A DNA stretch of 64,000 bases from Aureimonas jatrophae (GCF_900104035.1 NZ_FNIT01000005.1:1-64000), one strand, 5' to 3'. Shown: positions 11,048 through 21,885, counted from the first letter of the stretch. A program made the numbers and translations. Notes: generated by a model not told the origin, from the letters alone.

Positions 11048-12649
11048 ATGCGTCTGACCATCGGCCGTAAGCTGACGCTTCTTACGACCTTCGCCCTTCT
11101 GGTTCTGGCCGGCGTCGCAATCTTCGGGTTGACGACGATCAGCAGCCAGATGTGGCGGGACCGCCAAGCCCTCGTGCAATCTCAGGTCGACAGCTCGGTT
11201 GCGATCGCCAAGGCCTTGCAAGCCCGCGTCGAAGCCGGCGCGCTCTCCGCCGAGGACGCAAAGGCGCAGGCTCGCGAGGCCATCCGAGCCATGCGCTACA
11301 ACGGGTCGGATTACGTGTTCGTCTATAACTCCGCCGGCGTTCGCCAAGTCTACTACAAGGCGGCGGAGGAAGGTCAGAACGTCTGGGAGAAGACCGATCC
11401 CAACGGCGTGAAACTGACGCAGGAGATGATCACACGCGCCAAGGACGGTGGCGGTTTCACGCAGTATGCGACCACCCGCATCGGCGAGGACGCGCTCGTG
11501 TCGAAGCTGTCCTACTCGACCTATCTGCCCGAGTGGGACTGGATCGTCGCGAGCGGCGTCTACACCGACGACATCGTGGCGGAGGTGCGGGAACAGGTGA
11601 TCGCCATGCTCGCGTTTGTCGCGACGGCGGCGCTTCTCGTGACGCTGGGCGCCTGGTGGACCACGCGCGGCATCGTCCGTCCGCTGCGCGAGGTCGTCAC
11701 GACGGCGAAGGCGGTGGGCACGGGCGACCTGACCGCGGTTGCTTCGGTTTCCAAGCGCGGTGACGAGATCGGCGAGCTGCAGGCCGCCATGTCCGAGATG
11801 GCGCAGAACCTGCGCCACGTCGTGTCCGAAGTGCGCGCCTCGTCGCGTCTCGTCACCTCCGGCGCACTGGAGTCGTCGAGCGCCGCGGTTCAGCTCTCGT
11901 CCGGCTCGACCGAACAGGCCGCGGCTTCGGAAGAAGCTTCCGCCGCCGTCGAGCAGATGACCGCCAACGTGCGCCAGAACGCCGACAATGCCTCGCAGAC
12001 GGAACGCGTGGCCGCCAAGGCATCCGAAGCCGCCACCCTGTCCGCGGAGGCCGTCGCCGGGTCGGTGCGGGCGATGAACCAGATCGCCGAGCGCATCAAC
12101 GTCGTGCAGGAGATCGCCCGCCAGACCGATCTTCTCGCGCTGAACGCCGCGATCGAGGCGGCCCGCGCCGGATCGCACGGCAAGGGATTTGCCGTGGTCG
12201 CCTCCGAGGTGCGCAAGCTTGCCGAGCGCTCCGCACAGGCGGCGCAGGAGATCGGCGACCTGTCCGGCGAGACGCTCAAGATCTCCGCAGACGCCGGTCG
12301 CTTGTTCGAGACCCTTCTGCCCGACATCCGCCGTACGGCCGAACTCGTGTCGGAGATCTCGGCGGCTTGCCGCGAGCAGGCGGTGGGAATCGAGCAGATC
12401 AACCAGGCCATCGTCCAGCTCGATCAGGTCACGCAAACCAACGCGGGCGCCGCCAACGCCATGTCCGCAACGGCCGAAAACCTGTCCGGCGAAGCGGAGC
12501 GTCTGGAGGCCCAGGCCGGCTTCTTCCGCTTGTCGGAACTCGGCACGACGGGCGAGACGGATGTGGAAAGCGATGCACCGGCGGCGCGACCGCTCGAACG
12601 GCCCGCAGCGGCCGGGACGCTCAAGCCGACGCTGCGACGCGCCGCCTGA
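11048..12649 (+). CDS. methyl-accepting chemotaxis protein with single Cache domain
   Basis: A 533-residue transmembrane chemoreceptor. TM1 is residues about 10-30; the periplasmic part (about 35-185) has the features of an sCache_2 domain ([20 protein letters not shown], then the [13 protein letters not shown] block), a fold that binds small organic acids in known members. TM2 is about 188-212, then a HAMP domain ([13 protein letters not shown]) and a signalling domain whose conserved hairpin tip reads [12 protein letters not shown]...[18 protein letters not shown]. No C-terminal CheR-binding pentapeptide is seen. ATG 11048 lies directly before the Arg-bearing N-terminus and TM1. No che or fla genes are nearby, so it is an orphan receptor that presumably feeds a remote chemotaxis cluster. 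Ligand unknown. Confidence 0.95.
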   Translation: MRLTIGRKLTLLTTFALLVLAGVAIFGLTTISSQMWRDRQALVQSQVDSSVAIAKALQARVEAGALSAEDAKAQAREAIRAMRYNGSDYVFVYNSAGVRQVYYKAAEEGQNVWEKTDPNGVKLTQEMITRAKDGGGFTQYATTRIGEDALVSKLSYSTYLPEWDWIVASGVYTDDIVAEVREQVIAMLAFVATAALLVTLGAWWTTRGIVRPLREVVTTAKAVGTGDLTAVASVSKRGDEIGELQAAMSEMAQNLRHVVSEVRASSRLVTSGALESSSAAVQLSSGSTEQAAASEEASAAVEQMTANVRQNADNASQTERVAAKASEAATLSAEAVAGSVRAMNQIAERINVVQEIARQTDLLALNAAIEAARAGSHGKGFAVVASEVRKLAERSAQAAQEIGDLSGETLKISADAGRLFETLLPDIRRTAELVSEISAACREQAVGIEQINQAIVQLDQVTQTNAGAANAMSATAENLSGEAERLEAQAGFFRLSELGTTGETDVESDAPAARPLERPAAAGTLKPTLRRAA

Positions 12650-12674
12650 TCCGACGCCGGTCAATCGCCCTTGC

Positions 12675-12705
12675 AAGCCCCGGTGGATGCTATCGATCGG
12701 GGCTT
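12675..12705 (+). terminator. terminator of the chemoreceptor gene
   Basis: AAGCCCCG (12675-12682) pairs with CGGGGCTT (12698-12705) across a 15-base loop and is followed by TCGCTTGTT, 25 bases after the stop codon. Confidence 0.6.
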
Positions 12706-12965
12706 TCGCTTGTTCGCCGGACGCGGAACCACCGGATTTGCGACAGGCCAGAAGGTTCGGACGTTGGGTTCCGATCCGATCGTCTCTCAGATCACGCCTT
12801 TCCAGGACAACGTGACGGCACGTAGCTCGCACCATGGGTTGGTGGGGGGCGAGCCAGTCTTCAAATGGCGACGTCACGTGTCACGCCGTCGACTCGGACC
12901 CGTGAGTTCACGACGGGGCGCGTTCGGTCTGCCGTCCGCAACCACCGACCGGGGTATCAACGATA

Positions 12966-12994
12966 AAGGCCCGGCGGGGTGTCCGCCGGGCCTT
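12966..12994 (-). terminator. terminator of the DUF4167 gene
   Basis: AAGGCCCGGCGG (12966-12977) pairs perfectly with CCGCCGGGCCTT (12983-12994) around a 5-base loop. On the minus strand it follows the DUF4167 stop by about 34 bases and ends CCTTTATC, so it most likely serves that gene. Confidence 0.7.
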
Positions 12995-13028
12995 CGCCTA
13001 TCGAAACGTCAGATGGGATGTCGCTCGG

Positions 13029-14324
13029 CTAGCCGTTCGAGGCCAGGAGGAAGGCCGGAAGGTGCCCGTCCCCTTCGCCTTCGCCCTCGCCGCCTTCGGT
13101 CTCGCCCTTCTTCTTGCGAGGGCGACCGGGACGACGCTTCGCCGGAGCCGCTTCAGCCTCAGGCGCTGCAGGTGCGTTGTCCGCGGGAGCGCTGTCGGCA
13201 GCCGCCGCGGGCGCTTCGGAGCCGACGTCGCCAGGTGCGGGCGCGGCGGCCCGCTCGCGGCGCGGGCGGGCGCGGCGACGCGGCTCGGCGCTTTCCGTCG
13301 TCTCCGCGGTATCCGTCGTCGACTCGACGGGCGTAGCGGTCCCGACAGATTCGGTCGAAGCCACGGGAGCAGACGGCGCCTCCGCTACGGTCGGCTCGGG
13401 AGCGGCGGAAGGAGGTGCTTCGCTGTCGGACTGAGCGGCGGACGCTTCCTCGCGCTGACCCTCGGCGGGACCGCGCCCGAAGCGCTCCTCGAAGCGGCGC
13501 TCGCCGCTGCGGTCCTGGAAACGCTGCCGGTCGCGGCGGTGCTCGCGACGCTGCTCGAAGCGGTTCGCCTCGCCGCCTTCCGCCACCTCGGGCTGCGGTC
13601 CGGTGCCGGCCGCCTGGACGCGCTCGCCGCGCTCCTCGCCCCGGTTCGGCTCGCCACCCTGAGGCCGGTCCGCATAGGCCGGACGCTCGCCGCCGTTCTG
13701 CCGATCGCCGTAGGGTTGGCGATCGTTGCGATCGTTGCGGTCGCGGAAGGGGCGATCGTTGCGATCGCGCCGATCGTTCCGGTCGCCTCGATCGTTGCGA
13801 TCGAAACGGTTCTGGTCGCGGTTCTGGCCGTCGCGCTGGCCCTGTCCGTCGCGGTTGTAGTCGCGCGGACCGTTCTCGCGATGCTGGCCGTGCTCGCGGT
13901 TCTGACCGCCGTCGCGCCCGTTGTTGTCGCGATAGGGCTGCCGCTCCTGGTAGTTCGGACGCTCGTTGTAGGGCTGGCGATCGTTCTGAGCGGGCGGGGC
14001 GAACTCGCCGGCCGTCTCCTCGCCGTCCATCTCGTCTTCGTCGCCGAAGTCGCGTTCGACCTGGGGCGGCAGGTATTGGCCCTGCGCGGCGGCGACGATG
14101 CGGCCGTAGTGCTCGGCATGCTGGAGATAGTTCTCCGCCATGATCCGGTCGCCCGAAGCGGCAGCATCGCGCGCCAGCGTCGTGTACTTGTCGGCGATGT
14201 GCTGGGCCGTGCCGCGAATCTTGACGTCCGGACCGTTCGACTCAAACGAGCGCGAAAGCGGGTTGGGACCCTTGCGTCCGCCGCGGCCGCGCATGCGCTT
14301 GTTCTGCTGCTGTCCTGGCCTCAT
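13029..14324 (-). CDS. DUF4167 protein with long Arg/Asp/Asn-rich tract
   Basis: A 431-residue protein. The N-terminus has the conserved DUF4167 domain (about 1-75): a basic start rich in Gln, Arg and Gly, then FESNGPDVKIRGTAQHIADK, YTTLARDAAASGDR and AENYLQHAEHYGRI. From about 100 to 235 it is a low-complexity tract of Arg, Asp, Asn, Gln and Gly with short RNDRND and RDGQNRD repeats, then a Glu/Ala/Pro/Thr-rich part, and a basic AKRRPGRPRKKKG AT-hook-like block near the C-terminus. The function is not established; the RGG-like and disordered composition suggests nucleic-acid binding. Start ATG 14324 has AGGAAG upstream. It is the last gene of the conserved prfA-prmC group. Its base-level repeats (GATCGTTGC-like) follow from the amino-acid repeats. 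Confidence 0.93.
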   Translation of the reverse strand: MRPGQQQNKRMRGRGGRKGPNPLSRSFESNGPDVKIRGTAQHIADKYTTLARDAAASGDRIMAENYLQHAEHYGRIVAAAQGQYLPPQVERDFGDEDEMDGEETAGEFAPPAQNDRQPYNERPNYQERQPYRDNNGRDGGQNREHGQHRENGPRDYNRDGQGQRDGQNRDQNRFDRNDRGDRNDRRDRNDRPFRDRNDRNDRQPYGDRQNGGERPAYADRPQGGEPNRGEERGERVQAAGTGPQPEVAEGGEANRFEQRREHRRDRQRFQDRSGERRFEERFGRGPAEGQREEASAAQSDSEAPPSAAPEPTVAEAPSAPVASTESVGTATPVESTTDTAETTESAEPRRRARPRRERAAAPAPGDVGSEAPAAAADSAPADNAPAAPEAEAAPAKRRPGRPRKKKGETEGGEGEGEGDGHLPAFLLASNG

Positions 14325-14401
14325 GCTCTTCCTGTCTTCTGGATCATCCGGCCTTTCGCCGGTTGGGGCCTTCATGGCGGCAGCGGTCAGGCTGCGCTTC
14401 G

Positions 14402-14503
14402 TTACTCCGCCGCGAGCTTGGCCGGAGGGATCCGTTCGATCCGGCGTCCGAACTCGTCGTAGAAGGTGGTGGTCCGTCGTGGCGTTTCCGGTCGCCGTCG
14501 CAT
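14402..14503 (-). CDS. possible micro-protein, 33 residues
   Basis: Between prmC and the DUF4167 gene a short minus-strand frame ends FYDEFGRRIERIPPAKLAAE. The last 25 residues look protein-like (mixed charged, aromatic and Pro residues, acceptable codon use) whereas the frame upstream of the ATG at 14503 does not. The ATG lacks a clear ribosome binding site, and a longer 78-residue version from 14638 is possible. I do not recognise it; it may be noise. Confidence 0.3.
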   Translation of the reverse strand: MRRRPETPRRTTTFYDEFGRRIERIPPAKLAAE

Positions 14504-14650
14504 CGGAGAAGGCGGAAGGTTCGGCTGCCTCGTCTCGCGTGTCCGGCTAGACCATCGGCAGACTTCGGGCTCGGGAGTCCGCTCCCTCGACTTTCCGCCC
14601 GATGGCAGTGGTGTAGTGAGTTCGCCGCCCCACCACAAGGGGCAGTCGCC

Positions 14651-15553
14651 TCAACCGATGGTTTGCGTGCGGTTTTCCCCGTGTTTGTGGCTTTCATGTG
14701 CCGTTCTGGAGAGGCGCAGCGCGCGGACGATGCCGCCAAGGTCGGCCTCGGCCGCAACCAGACCGAAGCCATGGGACTGGCCGATCGCCGCCACGTCCTC
14801 CGCCTGTCCTATGCCGATCTCGACCAGTATGTCTCCCGACGGCGTCAGGACACGCGCCGCTTCGCCGATGATCGCGCGATAGGCGGCGAGACCGTCCAGA
14901 CCACCGTCGAGCGCCAGAAGTGGATCGTGTTCGCGGACCTCACGCGAGAGCGACGGCAGGTCGCCGGTCGGAATGTACGGTGGATTCGACACGACGAAGT
15001 CGAGGCTCATCGGGGCAAAGCAGGTCAGAAAGTCGGCGCGCAGCGCCAGGAAGCGATCGGCGACACGGGCCGCACGCGCGTTATGCCGGGCGGTCGCGAG
15101 CGCGCCTTCCGACAGATCCGTGGCCACGCAGAAAGCACCCGGATGAAGGGCCAGCAGCGATACCGCAAGAACCCCCGTGCCGGTACCGACATCGGCGAAC
15201 CGGGGCGCGACCGGTCTCTCGGACAGCGCACGAGACGCCAGATGCACGAGCGTCTCGGTATCGGGTCTGGGTTCCAGCGTCTCCCGCGAGAGCTCGAACT
15301 CATGATCGAAGAAGGCACGGCGGCCGATGATGCGATGGGCGGGCTCGCCCGCCGCGCGCCGCGCCAACGCAGCCTCCAAGCGCGCGGCGGCGGCTGGCTC
15401 GATCACGTCGCGCTCGCGCAGGAAGAGACCGGTCGCGTCGAGCTCGCACGCCCAGCCGAGCAGAAGGCGCGCATCGAGATCGGCTTCCGGCAGGCCCGCT
15501 TCGCGTAGGCGGGCGCGCGCGCCGCGCAACGCCTCTGCGAGCGTCACCGCCAC
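14651..15553 (-). CDS. prmC: release factor glutamine N5-methyltransferase PrmC
   Basis: A 300-residue SAM-dependent enzyme that methylates the Gln of the GGQ motif in RF1 and RF2. The N-terminal helical domain (1-85) is followed by a Rossmann methyltransferase domain with the SAM motif ADVGTGTGVLAVSLL and the catalytic NPPYIP motif (in VVSNPPYIPTGDLPSL). It starts 5 bases after the stop of its substrate's gene prfA, the usual arrangement. Full length compared with about 280-300 in relatives. Confidence 0.97.
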   Translation of the reverse strand: MAVTLAEALRGARARLREAGLPEADLDARLLLGWACELDATGLFLRERDVIEPAAAARLEAALARRAAGEPAHRIIGRRAFFDHEFELSRETLEPRPDTETLVHLASRALSERPVAPRFADVGTGTGVLAVSLLALHPGAFCVATDLSEGALATARHNARAARVADRFLALRADFLTCFAPMSLDFVVSNPPYIPTGDLPSLSREVREHDPLLALDGGLDGLAAYRAIIGEAARVLTPSGDILVEIGIGQAEDVAAIGQSHGFGLVAAEADLGGIVRALRLSRTAHESHKHGENRTQTIG

Positions 15554-15558
15554 GCCGA

Positions 15559-16638
15559 TCAGGCGGCCGCTCCCATCGAAGCGAGGCGCGTCGCCTGATC
15601 GTCGGCGACCAGCGCCTCGACGAGCTCGTCCATGTCGCCCTCGATCACGCGGTCGAGCTTGTAGAGCGTCAGATTGATGCGGTGGTCGGTGACGCGCCCC
15701 TGCGGGAAGTTGTAGGTGCGGATGCGCTCGGACCGATCGCCCGAGCCGATCTGCGCGCGTCGGTCGGCGGAACGCTCGGCGTCGGCCTGGGCGCGCTCCA
15801 TGTCGAACAAGCGGGCGCGCAGCACCTGCATGGCGCGAGCCCGATTCTGGTGCTGCGACTTTTCGGAGGACGTCACCACGATGCCGGTGGGCAGGTGCGT
15901 GATGCGCACGGCGGAATCGGTCGTGTTGACGTGCTGGCCGCCGGCGCCCGACGAGCGCATCGTGTCGATGCGGATGTCCTCGGGGCGGATGGCGATGTCG
16001 ATCTCCTCGGCCTCGGGCAGCACCGCGACGGTGGCGGCCGAGGTATGGATGCGCCCCTGCGCCTCGGTGGCGGGCACGCGCTGGACGCGGTGGACGCCCG
16101 ACTCGAACTTCAGGCGCGAGAAGACACCGGCTCCCTTCACCGACGCCACGACCTCGCGATAGCCGCCGACCTCTCCTTCCGACGCCTCCAGCACCTCGAC
16201 GCGCCAGCCCCGCCCCTCGGCGTAGCGTTGGTACATGCGGAACAGGTCGCCCGCGAACAGGCCAGCCTCCGAACCGCCGGTTCCCGCGCGGATCTCGAGA
16301 ATCGCGCCCTTGGCGTCGGCGGCATCCTTGGGCAGAAGCAGGACGAGAACCTCGCGCGACAGCGCCTCGTGACGCGCCTCGAGCTCGGACAGCTCGCTCG
16401 CCGCCATGTCCCGCATCTCGCGGTCGCTCGAGGGATCGGCCAGGATCTCGCGCAGACCCGCGATCTCGGCTTCGGCCGCATGATAGCGCCGGATCGCGCC
16501 CGCGACGTCCTCCAAGGACGCGTACTCGGCTGCGAGCCTCGCATAGGTTTCGTGATCGGGGCCGGACGCCATCTCCGCATGGATCTGGTCGGTGCGCCGG
16601 AGGATCTCGTTCATCGTTTCGGCGGGAAGGATGGCCAT
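15559..16638 (-). CDS. prfA: peptide chain release factor 1
   Basis: A 359-residue RF1 that reads UAA and UAG. It carries the RF1 recognition motif PAT (in [14 protein letters not shown]) and the GGQ peptidyl-hydrolysis loop ([16 protein letters not shown]). Length matches E. coli RF1 (360). The ATG at 16638 gives the usual MAILPAE-like start and lies 49 bases after ptsP. The gene is followed by prmC, whose product modifies the GGQ glutamine. Confidence 0.98.
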   Translation of the reverse strand: MAILPAETMNEILRRTDQIHAEMASGPDHETYARLAAEYASLEDVAGAIRRYHAAEAEIAGLREILADPSSDREMRDMAASELSELEARHEALSREVLVLLLPKDAADAKGAILEIRAGTGGSEAGLFAGDLFRMYQRYAEGRGWRVEVLEASEGEVGGYREVVASVKGAGVFSRLKFESGVHRVQRVPATEAQGRIHTSAATVAVLPEAEEIDIAIRPEDIRIDTMRSSGAGGQHVNTTDSAVRITHLPTGIVVTSSEKSQHQNRARAMQVLRARLFDMERAQADAERSADRRAQIGSGDRSERIRTYNFPQGRVTDHRINLTLYKLDRVIEGDMDELVEALVADDQATRLASMGAAA

Positions 16639-16687
16639 GCGAGGCGAAGCTTTCTCGGGAATGCGCAGCGGTCTGGACGGCAAGCCG

Positions 16688-18955
16688 CTAGAGCGTGATC
16701 GCGTGACGCTCGGCGAACTCCTCCAGAACCTGCCGGAAGGTCTGTCGCGGATGGCGATCGGCGAGATGCGCCATCACGGTGCGATGAAGCTCGCCGGCAT
16801 CGAGATCCAGAAGCATCGCCTTCACGGGCCCGATCGCCGACGAGGTCATGGATATGGACCGGAAGCCGAGCCCGATCAACGCCATGGCGGAGATCGGTCG
16901 CCCCGCCATCTCGCCGCAGAGCGTGACGGACACCGAGTTGCGCGCCCCCGCGTCGAGAATGTCCTTGAGCGCGCGCATGAACGGGGTCGAGAGATCGTCG
17001 AAGCGACCCGAAATCTGCGCGTTGCCCCGATCGACGGCTGAAAAGAACTGGAACAGATCGTTGGAGCCGACCGACACGAAGTCGACCAGCTGCATCAGCT
17101 CGTCGAGCTGGAAGAGCAGCGAGGGCACCTCGATCATCGCACCGAGCTTCAGTCGGCGCGGCATGACGTGCGCGAAGCGCGTCAGGTGCTTGAACTCGCG
17201 ACTGATGAGGTCGCGCGCCTTGCGCAGCTCGTCGAGGTCGGTGACCATCGGGAACATGACGCGCAACTCGCGGCCGGCCGCCGCCTTCAGGAGCGCGCGA
17301 AGCTGCGTTCGCATGAGGCCCGGCCGGTCGAGCGCCAGACGCAGCGCGCGGTAGCCGAGCGCCGGGTTCTCTTCCGGGCTCTGGTGGAGGTAGGGCAGCA
17401 CCTTGTCGCCGCCGATGTCGAGGGTTCGGAACGTCACCGGACGCCCGTCCGCCGCGTCGAGCACGGCGGCGTAGAGCCTCTCCTGCTCGCTGGTCTTCGG
17501 CATCGTCGAGGCGATCATGAACTGCAGCTCGGTGCGGAACAGGCCGATGCCGGCGGCCCCCGCCTCGCCGAGCTGCGGCAGATCCACGAGAAGGCCCGCG
17601 TTCATCAGGAGGTCGACGTCCTGCCCGTCGCGCGTGCGGGCGGGAACGTCGCGCAGCGCGCGATAGCGCTCCTGACGCCGGGCGCGGAACTGGACGCGCT
17701 CGGCGAAGACGCGCTCGACGTCGGATGGCGGTCGCAGGTGAACGCTGCCCTCCTCGCCGTCGACAATGATGGCGTCGCCCTTCTCCGCCATGGACACGGC
17801 GCCCTTGGCCTGACCGACCACGGGAATGCCGAGCGCCCGCGCGACGATCACGACGTGGCTCGTCTGCGCGCCCTCCTCCAGAACGAGACCGCGGATCTGG
17901 TCGCGCCGGTAGTCGAGCAAATCCGCGGCGCCCATGGAACGCGCCACGATGATGGCGTCGCCGGCACTGTCGGCGCCGATCGGGTCGCCGCCGCGCCCCA
18001 TCAGCTCCCGCAAAAGACGGTTGGCGAGATCGTCGAAATCGTGCAGCCGCTCGCGCAGAAACGGGTCGGTCATGTGCATCATGCGCGCGCGCATGTCGTT
18101 CTGCACCTTCTCGACCGCAGCCTCCGCAGTCAGACCGTTCTGGACGGCTTCCTCGAGCCGGCGCACCCAGCCACGGTCGTAGGCGAACATGCGATAGGCT
18201 TCGAGCACGGCGCGGTGTTCGCCCTCGGCCGCGATGTCGCGCCGCTGCAGCATGTCCTCGATCGAGATCCGCAGGCTCGACACCGCCTTTTCGAGCCGGG
18301 CGGTCTCGGCCTCGGCGTCCTCGTTGAAGAGGTTGGTGACGACGACGCGCGGCTCGTGCAGCACGACATAGCCGAGCCCGATGCCGTCCGCGAGCGCCAG
18401 CCCGTCGAAATGGACGGGACGGGACAGGTCGAGAACGACGCCGGGCCGCGAGAGACCGGCCAGGCTTCCGGCGGCGATCATCTCGGCCACGACCATGGCG
18501 ACCGTTTCCAGCGCCTCGATCTCCTCGTCGCGGTAGACGCGCCGCTCCTTGTTCTGGACGACGAGCACGCCGAGCGTGCGGCCGGCCCGTAGGATCGGCA
18601 CGCCGAGGAAGCTCTGGAAGATCTCCTCGCCCGTTTCCGGCAGGTAGGTGAAGGCGGGATGCTTCTGCGCGTCCTGAAGGTTCAGCGCGCGGGCGGTCGC
18701 CGCGATCGTGCCGACGAGACCCTCGCCGAGACGCAACTGGGCGAGGTGAACCGAGCCGGGGTTCAAGCCCTGCGTCGCGTAGAGTTCCAAGACGCCGTCG
18801 GCCCGCAGCACGTAGAGCGAGCAGACCTCGGCGATCATGTTGGCGGCGATCTGGCGAACGATCTCGTCGAGCCGGGCCTGGGGCTCCAGCGGCTCGGCCA
18901 TCAGCTCCCTGATCCGGCGCATGAGAATGCGCGGTCCCGATGAGTCGCTTCGCAT
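16688..18955 (-). CDS. ptsP: nitrogen PTS enzyme I (PtsP)
   Basis: A 755-residue phosphoenolpyruvate-protein phosphotransferase that starts the nitrogen-related PTS relay to NPr and EIIA-Ntr. Order: GAF sensor domain (about 20-160, which in relatives binds glutamine or 2-oxoglutarate), HPr-binding and N-terminal enzyme I domain, the phospho-His swivel ([15 protein letters not shown]), and the PEP-binding TIM barrel with the catalytic Cys in LCGEMAG. Start at 18955 ([17 protein letters not shown]) matches rhizobial PtsP; the frame upstream is ignored. It sits between lysC and prfA in the standard order. No sugar-transport components are near. Confidence 0.97.
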   Translation of the reverse strand: MRSDSSGPRILMRRIRELMAEPLEPQARLDEIVRQIAANMIAEVCSLYVLRADGVLELYATQGLNPGSVHLAQLRLGEGLVGTIAATARALNLQDAQKHPAFTYLPETGEEIFQSFLGVPILRAGRTLGVLVVQNKERRVYRDEEIEALETVAMVVAEMIAAGSLAGLSRPGVVLDLSRPVHFDGLALADGIGLGYVVLHEPRVVVTNLFNEDAEAETARLEKAVSSLRISIEDMLQRRDIAAEGEHRAVLEAYRMFAYDRGWVRRLEEAVQNGLTAEAAVEKVQNDMRARMMHMTDPFLRERLHDFDDLANRLLRELMGRGGDPIGADSAGDAIIVARSMGAADLLDYRRDQIRGLVLEEGAQTSHVVIVARALGIPVVGQAKGAVSMAEKGDAIIVDGEEGSVHLRPPSDVERVFAERVQFRARRQERYRALRDVPARTRDGQDVDLLMNAGLLVDLPQLGEAGAAGIGLFRTELQFMIASTMPKTSEQERLYAAVLDAADGRPVTFRTLDIGGDKVLPYLHQSPEENPALGYRALRLALDRPGLMRTQLRALLKAAAGRELRVMFPMVTDLDELRKARDLISREFKHLTRFAHVMPRRLKLGAMIEVPSLLFQLDELMQLVDFVSVGSNDLFQFFSAVDRGNAQISGRFDDLSTPFMRALKDILDAGARNSVSVTLCGEMAGRPISAMALIGLGFRSISMTSSAIGPVKAMLLDLDAGELHRTVMAHLADRHPRQTFRQVLEEFAERHAITL

Positions 18956-19046
18956 CAGAGACGTCCCGCCGCGAAAAGAAGCGCCCCGAAAGAACGTCGG
19001 GGCGGGCATGGAAGCGGCCGGCGCCCCCGCGCCCGCCCTTCCATCC

Positions 19047-20300
19047 TCAAGCTTTGTCGAGACCGTAGACGGAATGCAAGCTCCGCACGGCGAGTTCGGT
19101 GTACTCGGCATCGATCAGGATCGAGATCTTGATCTCCGACGTGGTGATGGCCCGGATGTTGATGCCGCGCGCGGCGAGCGCCTTGAAGGCGGTGGCCGCC
19201 ACGCCCGTGTGCGAGCGCATGCCGACGCCGATCACCGAGACCTTGGCGAGCCCCTGCTCGGCCTGCACCACGTCGAAGCCCATCTCGTCCTTGGCGGCCT
19301 CGAGCACGCCCGTCGCCTTGCGCAGGTCGCCGACGGGCACCGTGAAGGTCATGTCGGTGCGCGTGCCGTCCTCGGAGATGTTCTGGACGATCATGTCGAC
19401 GTTGACGCCGGCATCCGCCAGCGGTCCGAAGATGGCGCCCGCAACGCCCGGGCGATCGGCGACGCGGCGCAGCGAGATCTGCGCCTCGTCCTTGGCATAG
19501 GCGATGCCGGTGACGACCTGCTGTTCCACGATTTCATCCTCGTCGCAAATGAGTGTGCCCGGCGGGTTCAGGAAGTCGCCCATGCCCGGCGCGTCGGGGT
19601 CCTCGAAGGACGAGCGCACGAAGGTGCGCACCTTGTGGACCATGGCGAGCTCGACCGAGCGGACCTGAAGGACCTTGGCGCCGAGCGAGGCCATCTCGAG
19701 CATCTCCTCGAAGGCGATGCGGTTCATGCGCCGGGCCTTGGGCTCGATGCGCGGGTCGGTGGTGTAGACGCCGTCGACGTCCGTGTAGATGTCGCAGCGG
19801 TCTGCCTTAAGGGCCGCGGCGACCGCGACGGCCGAGGTATCGGAGCCGCCGCGCCCGAGCGTGGCGATCCGGTTGTCGGGCGCGATGCCCTGAAAGCCGG
19901 CGATCACGGCCACCTGCCCGTCGCCGAAGCGTCGCACAAGCTCGGAGCCCTCGATCTCCTGGATGCGTGCCGCGCCGTGCTGACCGTCGGTGCGGATCGG
20001 GATCTGCCAGCCGGCCCAGGACCGGGCGTTGATGCCCATGCCCTGGAGCACGATCGCCAGGAGCCCGGCCGTGACCTGCTCACCGCTCGCGACCACGGCA
20101 TCGTACTCGCGCGCGTCGTGCATCGGCGAGGCTTCGGTACACCAGGCGACAAGCTCGTTGGTCTTGCCGCTCATGGCCGACACCACGACGGCGACCTGAT
20201 GGCCGGCATCGACCTCGCGCTTGACGTGCCGCGCGACGTTCCGGATGCGGTTGATGTCGGCGACGGACGTGCCGCCGAATTTCAGAACGAGACGCGCCAT
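19047..20300 (-). CDS. lysC: aspartate kinase
   Basis: A 417-residue aspartokinase, first step of lysine, threonine, methionine and diaminopimelate synthesis. It begins [15 protein letters not shown] with the signature KFGGTS. The kinase domain (1-250) is followed by two ACT domains (about 265-410) that give feedback control, as in the monofunctional class II type. The start 20300 has no strong Shine-Dalgarno but is the only start fitting the family. No lysine riboswitch is visible in the 240-base divergent region to ubiG. First gene of the minus-strand run that ends at DUF4167. Confidence 0.98.
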   Translation of the reverse strand: MARLVLKFGGTSVADINRIRNVARHVKREVDAGHQVAVVVSAMSGKTNELVAWCTEASPMHDAREYDAVVASGEQVTAGLLAIVLQGMGINARSWAGWQIPIRTDGQHGAARIQEIEGSELVRRFGDGQVAVIAGFQGIAPDNRIATLGRGGSDTSAVAVAAALKADRCDIYTDVDGVYTTDPRIEPKARRMNRIAFEEMLEMASLGAKVLQVRSVELAMVHKVRTFVRSSFEDPDAPGMGDFLNPPGTLICDEDEIVEQQVVTGIAYAKDEAQISLRRVADRPGVAGAIFGPLADAGVNVDMIVQNISEDGTRTDMTFTVPVGDLRKATGVLEAAKDEMGFDVVQAEQGLAKVSVIGVGMRSHTGVAATAFKALAARGINIRAITTSEIKISILIDAEYTELAVRSLHSVYGLDKA

Positions 20301-20543
20301 TCGGATCCAGCCTGCCGGGGCCGCGGGAGACGGCCGCCCATGATTCGTCGATGCCGCGCGGCTCCGGTGCGCTCGCGGCAAAGCCTGGAATGATCCGGAG
20401 GATGCCCGCAGCGGGCGCGCCGAGTTAACGGAACGGGGCGAACAGCGCAAGGCAAAGGGTCGCGCGGCTTGACTTGGAGGCCTCGGTGCAAACATCCCGC
20501 CTTCACCGCCCGAGCCGGGCCCGAGCTTTCAGGGAAGACGACG

Positions 20544-21293
20544 ATGACCCCAGCGGCAGAGCGCACGACGGTGGATGCCGGCGAGGTGGACCGCTTTTCC
20601 CGGCTGGCCGCCGAATGGTGGAACCCGACCGGCAAGTTCAAGCCGCTCCACAAGTTCAATCCGGTCCGCCTCGGCTACATCCGCGAGCAGGTGTCGCTGA
20701 ACTTCGGTTGCGACATGCGCTCGCTCGAACCCTTCAGGGGCCTGCGCATCGTCGACATCGGGTGCGGCGGCGGGTTGATCGCCGAGCCCCTGGCCCGGCT
20801 CGGTGCCGATGTGGTGGGCGTCGATGCGGCCACGACCAACATCGAGGTCGCCAAGCTCCATGCCGCGCAGAGCGGCGTCTCGGTCGACTACCGGGCCGAG
20901 ACCGCCGAGGCGCTGGAGCGCGCCGGCGAGCGCTTCGATGTGGTGCTAGCGCTGGAGGTCGTGGAACACGTCTCCGACGTCGATCTGTTCCTGCGCTCGG
21001 CCGCGCGCATGGTGAAGCCCGGCGGCCTGCTTCTCGTCGCCACGATCAATCGCACGCGCAAGGCCCAGCTCTTCGCGATATTCGGTGCCGAGGTGGTGCT
21101 GCGCTGGCTGCCGCGCGGAACGCATGAATACGAGAAGCTCGTGCGGCCCGAGGAGATCGCGGGGCCGGTGACCCACGAGGGTCTCGAGGAGCTCGAGCGG
21201 CAGGGCGTCGTTTATCATCCGCTGGCCGACGAGTGGCGTTTGTCGCGCGACACGGACATCAACTACATGATGCTGTTCCGCCGCATCGTCTGA
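20544..21293 (+). CDS. ubiG: ubiquinone biosynthesis O-methyltransferase UbiG
   Basis: A 249-residue SAM methyltransferase that carries out both O-methylations in ubiquinone synthesis. The N-terminus [20 protein letters not shown] is diagnostic of UbiG, and the SAM site is [19 protein letters not shown] followed by GVD. The amphipathic membrane-associating region and [11 protein letters not shown] motif are present. Start ATG 20544 has AGGGAAG upstream. Divergent from lysC, as in other rhizobia. Confidence 0.97.
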   Translation: MTPAAERTTVDAGEVDRFSRLAAEWWNPTGKFKPLHKFNPVRLGYIREQVSLNFGCDMRSLEPFRGLRIVDIGCGGGLIAEPLARLGADVVGVDAATTNIEVAKLHAAQSGVSVDYRAETAEALERAGERFDVVLALEVVEHVSDVDLFLRSAARMVKPGGLLLVATINRTRKAQLFAIFGAEVVLRWLPRGTHEYEKLVRPEEIAGPVTHEGLEELERQGVVYHPLADEWRLSRDTDINYMMLFRRIV

Positions 21294-21408
21294 TCGCATC
21301 GCCCCCTTTCGGTGCGCGTCCCTGCCTGATAGGGAATGCTTCAGAACGCAGTCATGTTTTGCTGGCCTGCGCCTCGTGCGCCCGGGGCCGGCAACTTGAG
21401 GATCAGGC

Positions 21409-21885
21409 ATGCCGGCATCCCACGCGATTCGTTTCCAGCCCGAGGCCTCGCGGGTCTTGGCGTTCCCGCGGTCCTGCCCGACCGCAGGACGGCTGGCGGC
21501 CTCCCAGCAGCTGACCGAGCGCCAGCGCCTCGACCTCGACCGCCTGCGCTGGCTCGCGATGCGTGCGCAACTGCGGCCCAAGCCCGACTTCGAAGCCGCC
21601 TGCTACGTCCTCGCCGGCGATCCGGCGGCGTCTCTGGAGCGCACGACCACGGCGTTCTTTCGTGGCTTGTGCGACAACGCCTCGTCGGAGATGACGATCT
21701 ACCGCCCCGGCGCGCGCACGGCGAGCGACGACGAGTTGTGGCTTCTGCGGCTCGTCGACAGCTGGCGTGCGGGCGAGGACCGTCTGGCGGCCGCCCTCGT
21801 ATCCTGGCGCGTGCGGCCGCAGGCGCGCCGCTGGATGCGGTTCCTGTCGGCCCGCATTGCGGCGGCGCTGGAGGAAACAGTTTAG
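21409..21885 (+). CDS. hypothetical protein, 158 residues
   Basis: I do not recognise this protein. It is Arg- and Leu-rich with Trp residues in its second half (DDELWLLRLVDSWRAGED, then VSWRVRPQARRWMRF), apparently soluble and helical, with no signal peptide or known motif. The start has GAGG seven bases upstream and codon use agrees with its neighbours. Its stop codon lies inside the first Irr-like box of the dps promoter. The stretch ELWLLRLVDSWRAGED could be a helix-loop region; function unknown. Confidence 0.6.
   Translation: MPASHAIRFQPEASRVLAFPRSCPTAGRLAASQQLTERQRLDLDRLRWLAMRAQLRPKPDFEAACYVLAGDPAASLERTTTAFFRGLCDNASSEMTIYRPGARTASDDELWLLRLVDSWRAGEDRLAAALVSWRVRPQARRWMRFLSARIAAALEETV

Larger units (their letters stand above)
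12650..13028. other. intergenic region between convergent chemoreceptor and DUF4167 genes
   Basis: A 379-base stretch between two stop codons. It holds two hairpins (12675-12705 and 12966-12994), interpreted as terminators for the plus-strand and minus-strand gene. I see no gene, RNA gene or repeat in the remainder. Confidence 0.65.

Noticed and set aside
13690-13930. Short direct repeats (GATCGTTGC-like) that might suggest a CRISPR or tandem repeat array.
   Set aside because: They fall in frame inside the DUF4167 low-complexity tract and have no regular spacers.
20301-20543. A lysine riboswitch before lysC.
   Set aside because: No five-helix arrangement or conserved core sequences can be traced, and the class is rare in alphaproteobacteria.
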